Below are positions 6,466-9,805 of a DNA stretch of 9,805 bases, piece after piece; positions within the stretch are counted from its first letter, which is position 1; the number at the start of each line of letters is the position of its first letter. The notes under the pieces were generated by a model. The model worked only from the letters and a program-made list of their open reading frames with translations. It was not told the origin of the DNA and did not search any database. The position numbers and the translations under genes were made by a program. Source of the stretch: Planctomycetota bacterium (GTDB lineage: Bacteria > Planctomycetota > UBA8742 > JACQVU01); assembly GCA_016209585.1 (NCBI GenBank), contig JACQVU010000424.1:1-9805 (forward strand), given 5' to 3'.

Positions 6466-7971
6466 TCAGTACTCCATGATGACGCTCTCCCCGCGATCCC
6501 GGTAGTTGGCCGGGTTCTGGTCCATCGACGCCATCCAGGCGAGCAGCCGCTGCTCCATTTCGTAGGCGATCCGAGTCTCGGTCGCGGCGAGATTGGTCTT
6601 CTCCGACGGATCGCTTTTGAGATCGTACAACTCTTTCTTCCCCGACTCCAACGTCAGGATAAACTTGTGCCGCCCGGCGGCGTCGCACACCGCGCGCTTG
6701 TGCGTCACCAGGCGATAGTCCGTCTCCGAGAACGCCTCCAGCGGCTGCGGCCGGCCGTTCATCGCCGGCAACAGGCTGACGGCGTGGGTCATGAACGGAA
6801 CTTTCTCGCCCATGAGGTCGAGCACGGTGGGCAGCGCGTCGAAACTGCGCACCTGCGACGCCACCCGCCGGCCGGTTCCACCGGGCAGGGAGATGAGCAG
6901 CGGGACGTGGATCATTTCGTCATAGAGCGTGGGGCCGTGGTCGAAGTAGCCGTGCTCGCCAAACTCCTCGCCGTGGTCGGCGAAGACGGCGATGATGGTC
7001 TTCTTTCGCAGGTCGAGGTCGTCCAGCGTCTTCAGAAACTCGCCGAAGCGGCGGTCGGCGTCCTGGATCTTCTCGTCGTAGAGCGCCTCGTGAAACGCGA
7101 AGTCTTGCGGCGTCACGTTCGGCAGCACCGGCTCGTCCGCGCCCGGAAGACTCCCCTTGTTGTCCAACCCCTCCTCCCGCAACCTCCCCTGCTCCTCTTT
7201 GCCGCCGCGCAGCGGGCCGGCGTAGTTCTTCACGAACGCGCGGCGATACCCGCCCGGCGGGTCGTACTGGCCGTGGGCGTCGTACCCGTGCAGAAACATG
7301 AAAAACTTCTCGCCGTGGTTGGCCTTCAGCCACTCCACGGCGGCGGGGATGGACTGGTCGAACCCCCCGAACTTCACCTTGTCCAGGTACTGCTCATAGC
7401 CGCGGGCGTAGCCGAACTTGCCGCTCACGCCGGCGTCGCCGGTGAACGCCGCCAGCCGGTAGCCGCGGGCTTTCAGCACTTCCGGCAGCGTGGGAATGGC
7501 GGGATTCAACTTGCTCAGCACCATCTTCTGCGGCGCCACGATGGTGTACTTGTTGACCACGCCGTGCACGCTGGGCCAGAGGCCCGTGAACACCGCCATG
7601 GTGCCCGGCACCGTCCACGACGCCGGAGAGATCGCCCGCTCGAAGACCACGCTGTTCTTCGCCAGCGCGTCGAGGTTGGGCGTCGTCGGGTTCCCATACC
7701 CGTAGAGGCTCATGCTCCGGGCGCGGCAGGCGTCAAAACTCACCAGGATCAGGTTGTAGCCCGCGTACGCCCCGGAGCGGAACTCTTCTCCCCCGGCCAC
7801 CGGGCCGGCGCCGCCCGCGCCCGCGCCGCCGGCCCCAGCCCCGCCCGCCTCCGAACCGGCGCCGGCGGCGGCGGGTTTCGCCGCCGCGCCGTGGCAACCG
7901 GCCAACAGGCCGACCAGCAACGCGCCGGCGGCGAAAGCCGCGCGGGAGAGAGTGAAGGTCGAATGGCGCAT
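6466..7971 (-). CDS. sulfatase-fold lipoprotein (alkaline-phosphatase superfamily)
   Basis: The product is 501 aa with a clear lipoprotein signal: a basic N-terminus, a hydrophobic core and the lipobox L-L-A-G-C (Cys26). An Ala/Gly-rich tether follows (about residues 28-60). The sulfatase fold runs from LILVSFDACRAR (Asp80) through TTPNLDALA, FLHGYDAHG (His228, His233) and FADHGEEFGEHG (Asp332, His333, His340) to the C-terminal ELYDLKSDPSEKTN signature. Length and order fit the family. Two key positions are altered. The catalytic loop reads T120-V-P-G-T124 instead of C/S-x-P-x-R, and the second N-terminal metal Asp (Asp81 in the paralogue downstream) is Arg85. It may therefore be a non-sulfatase phosphoesterase using Thr, or inactive. 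It shares several motifs with the next gene (AAFTGD, FLHGYDAH), suggesting tandem duplication. It starts 13 bases after the porin stop, with its Shine-Dalgarno overlapping that stop, and is probably translationally coupled to it. Confidence 0.87.
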   Translation of the reverse strand: MRHSTFTLSRAAFAAGALLVGLLAGCHGAAAKPAAAGAGSEAGGAGAGGAGAGGAGPVAGGEEFRSGAYAGYNLILVSFDACRARSMSLYGYGNPTTPNLDALAKNSVVFERAISPASWTVPGTMAVFTGLWPSVHGVVNKYTIVAPQKMVLSKLNPAIPTLPEVLKARGYRLAAFTGDAGVSGKFGYARGYEQYLDKVKFGGFDQSIPAAVEWLKANHGEKFFMFLHGYDAHGQYDPPGGYRRAFVKNYAGPLRGGKEEQGRLREEGLDNKGSLPGADEPVLPNVTPQDFAFHEALYDEKIQDADRRFGEFLKTLDDLDLRKKTIIAVFADHGEEFGEHGYFDHGPTLYDEMIHVPLLISLPGGTGRRVASQVRSFDALPTVLDLMGEKVPFMTHAVSLLPAMNGRPQPLEAFSETDYRLVTHKRAVCDAAGRHKFILTLESGKKELYDLKSDPSEKTNLAATETRIAYEMEQRLLAWMASMDQNPANYRDRGESVIMEY

Positions 7972-7980
7972 GCCGCGATG

Positions 7981-7986
7981 CTCCCT
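7981..7986 (-). promoter_or_regulatory. ribosome binding site of the sulfatase-fold lipoprotein gene, overlapping the porin stop
   Basis: The minus strand reads TAGGGAG: the TAG stop of the porin gene shares bases with an AGGGAG Shine-Dalgarno, nine bases before the ATG at 7971. The overlap decides this start and suggests coupled translation of the two genes. Confidence 0.6.
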
Positions 7987-9565
7987 AGAAGTTCGCCGTG
8001 ACCAGCAGGTACCACCACCAGGAGTCGTTGGCGTGCCGGCCAGCCGGCGCCGCCCCCTGCCCGGTGTTGATCAGGTGGCGAATGTACCGCCCCGGCCAGA
8101 GATGGGCCAGGCCCCCGTCCAGCCACACGCCCTTGGAGAAGTTGTACACCCCCGCGAGGCTCAACTCCTTGTCGATCTCGCTCCCCGGCCGCGCCGAGAG
8201 GTTCACCACCGTTCCCGGAAACTTCGCCCCCGTGGCCAGGTAGTTGGCGTCGTTGCGGGTCGCCAGACGCGAGTCTTTGTACCAGAGTTTCAGCAGCAAC
8301 TTCCGGCCGCTGGGCGCGTCGTCATACGGGCGGACGATGAGCGCGGCGTCGTATTGGACCAGGTTCTGCAACGAGTACCGCTCGGCGAAGCCGTAGCCGT
8401 AATAGTTGGCCGTGGGATACAAAAGGTCCGGGGTCTCCCGCTTGCCGTCGTTCGGGTCGCTGTCGCCCGTGGCGTATGAATAGCCCAGGATCGGGTCGGG
8501 CTTCCACGGCAGGTCGGCGAACTCCCAGCCGGCGCTCAGCCTAAAGGAGTGGGCGCGAACCTGGTCGGAAGCCCACTGGCCGCGCTGGAACGCGGCGTCG
8601 AGGTCGAAATGCGCGCCCCCCGCCACCGTCCCGAAGGCCCGCAGTCCATAGGTCGCCGAGGTCAGCGGACCGGGCAGCGGACCGCCGACCGTTCCCGCCC
8701 CCGTGCCCCGTTCCGGCACGAAGAACCGGCGGCGGTCGCGATTGACGTAGAGGAACGGCCCGGCGGTGAGCGTCGCTTCCTCGCCCAGGTCGGGCGTGAA
8801 CTCGTCGTACAGGCCGCTCAGCGTGCGGTCGTCGTCGCGCGCGGCCGTGCCGCCGCCCAGGCCGCGTTCGGTGTTGTTGCCGTCGACCACCCGGAAGTGG
8901 AACGCTTGCAGCGCGTTCTTGCCCGCGCCCTCCAGCGCCGCTTCCCACCCCGCCAGCGCGCCGTCAAACGACCGGCCGTTGCCGTTCTCATTGGCTGCCC
9001 CCACGTACCGCCCGCGGCCCTGTTGCACGATCATGCGCCCGAACTTCAGCGACAGCCCCGCGTCCCACCCGTCGCGGAAGCGCAGGAAGGTCTCTCGCAG
9101 GTTCACCGACTGCGAGTCGCCGTTCGACTGCAGCGACGTTTCGAGCGTGTTCGTCCCCGCCGTCGGCGCGACCGTCCGCGAAGTCTCCGCGCCGAAAAAG
9201 CGCTGGTCCTGCAGGCGCACGAAACCGTCGATCTCGTCGGTGAACTTCGCGCCCACCGTGAGCCAGGTGCGCTCCTCGATGGAAGAGTCCCGATCCCGCG
9301 CCTTGCCGAACCAGTCCGCGTTGTTCCGGTAGTTCGCCCGAATGCGAATCTGCCCACCGAGCGTCACCCGCTTCGTCCACTCCGTGCTCTTCTCCAGGTC
9401 GGCCAGCCGCTCCTCGACCGATTTCCCTTTGGGCGCGGCCGGCCCCTCAGCCGCCACCGCCGGGTTGGCGACGTGGAGAAGGGCGACACCGACAAGGCAG
9501 ACGGCGACAACCCCGCGAACCCGCCACCGAACGGACGTTATGACAAGGTCCATCTCGCGCCGCAT
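7985..9565 (-). CDS. alginate-export (AlgE-like) family outer-membrane beta-barrel protein
   Basis: From ATG 9565 the product is 526 aa. It begins with a basic n-region, a hydrophobic core (about residues 18-32) and a P-A-V-A-A cleavage site near residue 38. A short helical segment SVEERLADLEKSTEW (49-63) follows, then repeated amphipathic beta strands, beginning VTLGGQIRIRANYR and continuing through RTWLTVGAKF, NLRETFLRF and LSLKFGRM. It ends in aromatic-rich strands with a C-terminal Phe (LVTANF), the usual outer-membrane-barrel signature. Motifs such as the early RIRANYR strand, a QDQRFFG strand and GYSYATGDSDPND fit the alginate-export barrel family, which includes AlgE. Family members also serve as general anion or metabolite channels, so an alginate substrate is not implied. 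The start at 9565 has a fair AAAGGGAA site; an ATG at 9553 and a repeat-derived ATG at 9685 are alternatives. It is the first gene of the likely four-gene operon and probably supplies its outer-membrane pore. Confidence 0.87.
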   Translation of the reverse strand: MRREMDLVITSVRWRVRGVVAVCLVGVALLHVANPAVAAEGPAAPKGKSVEERLADLEKSTEWTKRVTLGGQIRIRANYRNNADWFGKARDRDSSIEERTWLTVGAKFTDEIDGFVRLQDQRFFGAETSRTVAPTAGTNTLETSLQSNGDSQSVNLRETFLRFRDGWDAGLSLKFGRMIVQQGRGRYVGAANENGNGRSFDGALAGWEAALEGAGKNALQAFHFRVVDGNNTERGLGGGTAARDDDRTLSGLYDEFTPDLGEEATLTAGPFLYVNRDRRRFFVPERGTGAGTVGGPLPGPLTSATYGLRAFGTVAGGAHFDLDAAFQRGQWASDQVRAHSFRLSAGWEFADLPWKPDPILGYSYATGDSDPNDGKRETPDLLYPTANYYGYGFAERYSLQNLVQYDAALIVRPYDDAPSGRKLLLKLWYKDSRLATRNDANYLATGAKFPGTVVNLSARPGSEIDKELSLAGVYNFSKGVWLDGGLAHLWPGRYIRHLINTGQGAAPAGRHANDSWWWYLLVTANF

Positions 9566-9570
9566 CTCGT

Positions 9571-9578
9571 TTCCCTTT
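9571..9578 (-). promoter_or_regulatory. ribosome binding site of the porin gene
   Basis: The minus strand reads AAAGGGAA, then ACGAG, then the ATG at 9565. This is a moderate purine-rich Shine-Dalgarno at a short but acceptable distance. It favours 9565 over the ATG twelve bases further on. Confidence 0.5.
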
Positions 9579-9609
9579 CCCAGTCCGCGAGCCGCGCGCG
9601 GCGACGCAC

Positions 9610-9715
9610 TCACCGCGGAGACGCGGAGAACGCAGAGCAGAACAGAGCAGAGCAGCGCAGTCCAGAGCAATCCAGTGCAGCGCATCTCTCCGCGTTCTCC
9701 GCGTCTCGACGGTGA
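9610..9715. repeat. imperfect inverted-repeat element in the porin leader
   Basis: The left arm (about 9610-9637) and right arm (about 9686-9715) are reverse complements apart from a few bases. They share a perfect 16-base core, GAGACGCGGAGAACGC at 9618-9633, whose complement lies at 9692-9707. The outer ends TCACCG and CGGTGA also match. Read as protein, the arm gives HRRDAENAE, a peptide familiar from spurious ORFs over dispersed repeats in Planctomycetota and other environmental genomes. The arms could form a stem in the 5' leader of the porin mRNA, or the unit could be a small non-autonomous mobile or REP-like repeat. No transposase is nearby. Confidence 0.65.
9633..9684. repeat. 5-bp-periodic CA array between the inverted-repeat arms
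   Basis: Eleven CA dinucleotides occur at exact 5-base spacing (9633, 9638, 9643 and so on to 9683). Each is separated by three variable bases, often GAG, GTC or GCG. The array fills the loop of the inverted-repeat element and looks like a degenerated pentanucleotide tandem repeat. Confidence 0.65.
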
Positions 9716-9770
9716 ATTTTTCCCGCCGCGCCCGAATTCTGTCGCCCCCCTGGGGATACTGGAGTGCGAC

Positions 9771-9799
9771 GGTTCACGGTTCTGGGTTCACGGTGAACC
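9771..9799. repeat. GGTTCACGGT direct repeat with a palindromic second copy
   Basis: GGTTCACGGT occurs at 9771-9780 and again at 9785-9794. The second copy extends into a 7-base inverted repeat, GGTTCAC-G-GTGAACC, at 9785-9799. The window ends just after it, so the element may continue. It may be a dispersed intergenic repeat or an operator-like site. No gene is seen between 9566 and 9805, and no clear sigma70-type promoter was recognised there. Confidence 0.5.
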
Positions 9800-9805
9800 A
9801 CGAAC

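Noticed and set aside
6392..6688. A 99-codon N-terminal extension of the sulfatase/propeller gene
   Set aside because: It overlaps the end of the upstream gene by over 200 bases, is Arg-rich with no export signal, and would bury the lipoprotein-like leader that starts at 6391.
6460..8001. Plus-strand open frame (513 codons) mirroring the sulfatase-fold lipoprotein gene
   Set aside because: It mirrors almost exactly a gene with a lipobox and metal motifs, so it is an antisense shadow.
8549..9715. Plus-strand open frame (388 codons) opposite the porin
   Set aside because: It is Arg/Pro-rich without domains; the opposite frame has a signal peptide, beta strands and a terminal Phe.
9610..9801. 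Small minus-strand ORF (63 codons) over the repeats
   Set aside because: It is a translation of the inverted-repeat elements (HRRDAENAE-like) with no independent coding evidence.

Overview
The window is very GC-rich chromosomal DNA from a diderm (outer-membrane) bacterium. Several features suggest an uncultivated Planctomycetota-like or similar environmental lineage: Ala/Arg-rich TPR proteins, exported sulfatase-fold lipoproteins, an alginate-export-type porin, and dispersed repeats of the kind that translate to HRRDAENAE-like peptides. That taxonomic guess is inference only. No rRNA, tRNA, CRISPR array, transposase or integrase was seen.

Layout. On the + strand, bases 1-1629 hold the 3' part of an alpha-helical, TPR-type protein that begins before the window. 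It converges, with a 31-base gap, on a minus-strand block that fills the rest of the window. In transcription order (right to left) the block encodes: (i) an alginate-export/AlgE-like outer-membrane beta-barrel (9565-7985); (ii) a sulfatase-fold lipoprotein of 501 aa (7971-6466), whose Shine-Dalgarno overlaps the stop codon of the porin gene; (iii) a much larger protein of about 1182 aa (6391-2843), with a lipoprotein-like N-terminus, a second sulfatase-fold domain and a long C-terminal run of about 13 beta-propeller-like repeats; (iv) an exported alpha/beta hydrolase (2737-1661). The gaps are 13, 74 and 105 bases, so the four genes look like one operon, with the 105-base gap the weakest link.

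All four operon products carry export signals, so together they look like a cell-envelope module: an outer-membrane pore plus three extracytoplasmic hydrolase-fold proteins. The simplest reading is handling (uptake, export or trimming) of an anionic or esterified polymer or metabolite. The substrate cannot be read from the sequence. Both sulfatase-fold proteins lack the canonical Cys/Ser-x-Pro-x-Arg formylglycine motif: one has S-L-P-S-H and the other T-V-P-G-T. True sulfatase activity is therefore uncertain, and phosphodiesterase/phosphatase-like or other alkaline-phosphatase-superfamily chemistry is possible.

The most unusual items are the sulfatase/propeller fusion, a set of eight closely spaced G-runs on the mRNA strand that includes the fusion gene's start codon, and a repeat-rich leader upstream of the porin gene. 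That leader holds an inverted repeat with an internal 5-bp-periodic array, and read in frame it supplies an alternative start and a signal-peptide-like extension for the porin.
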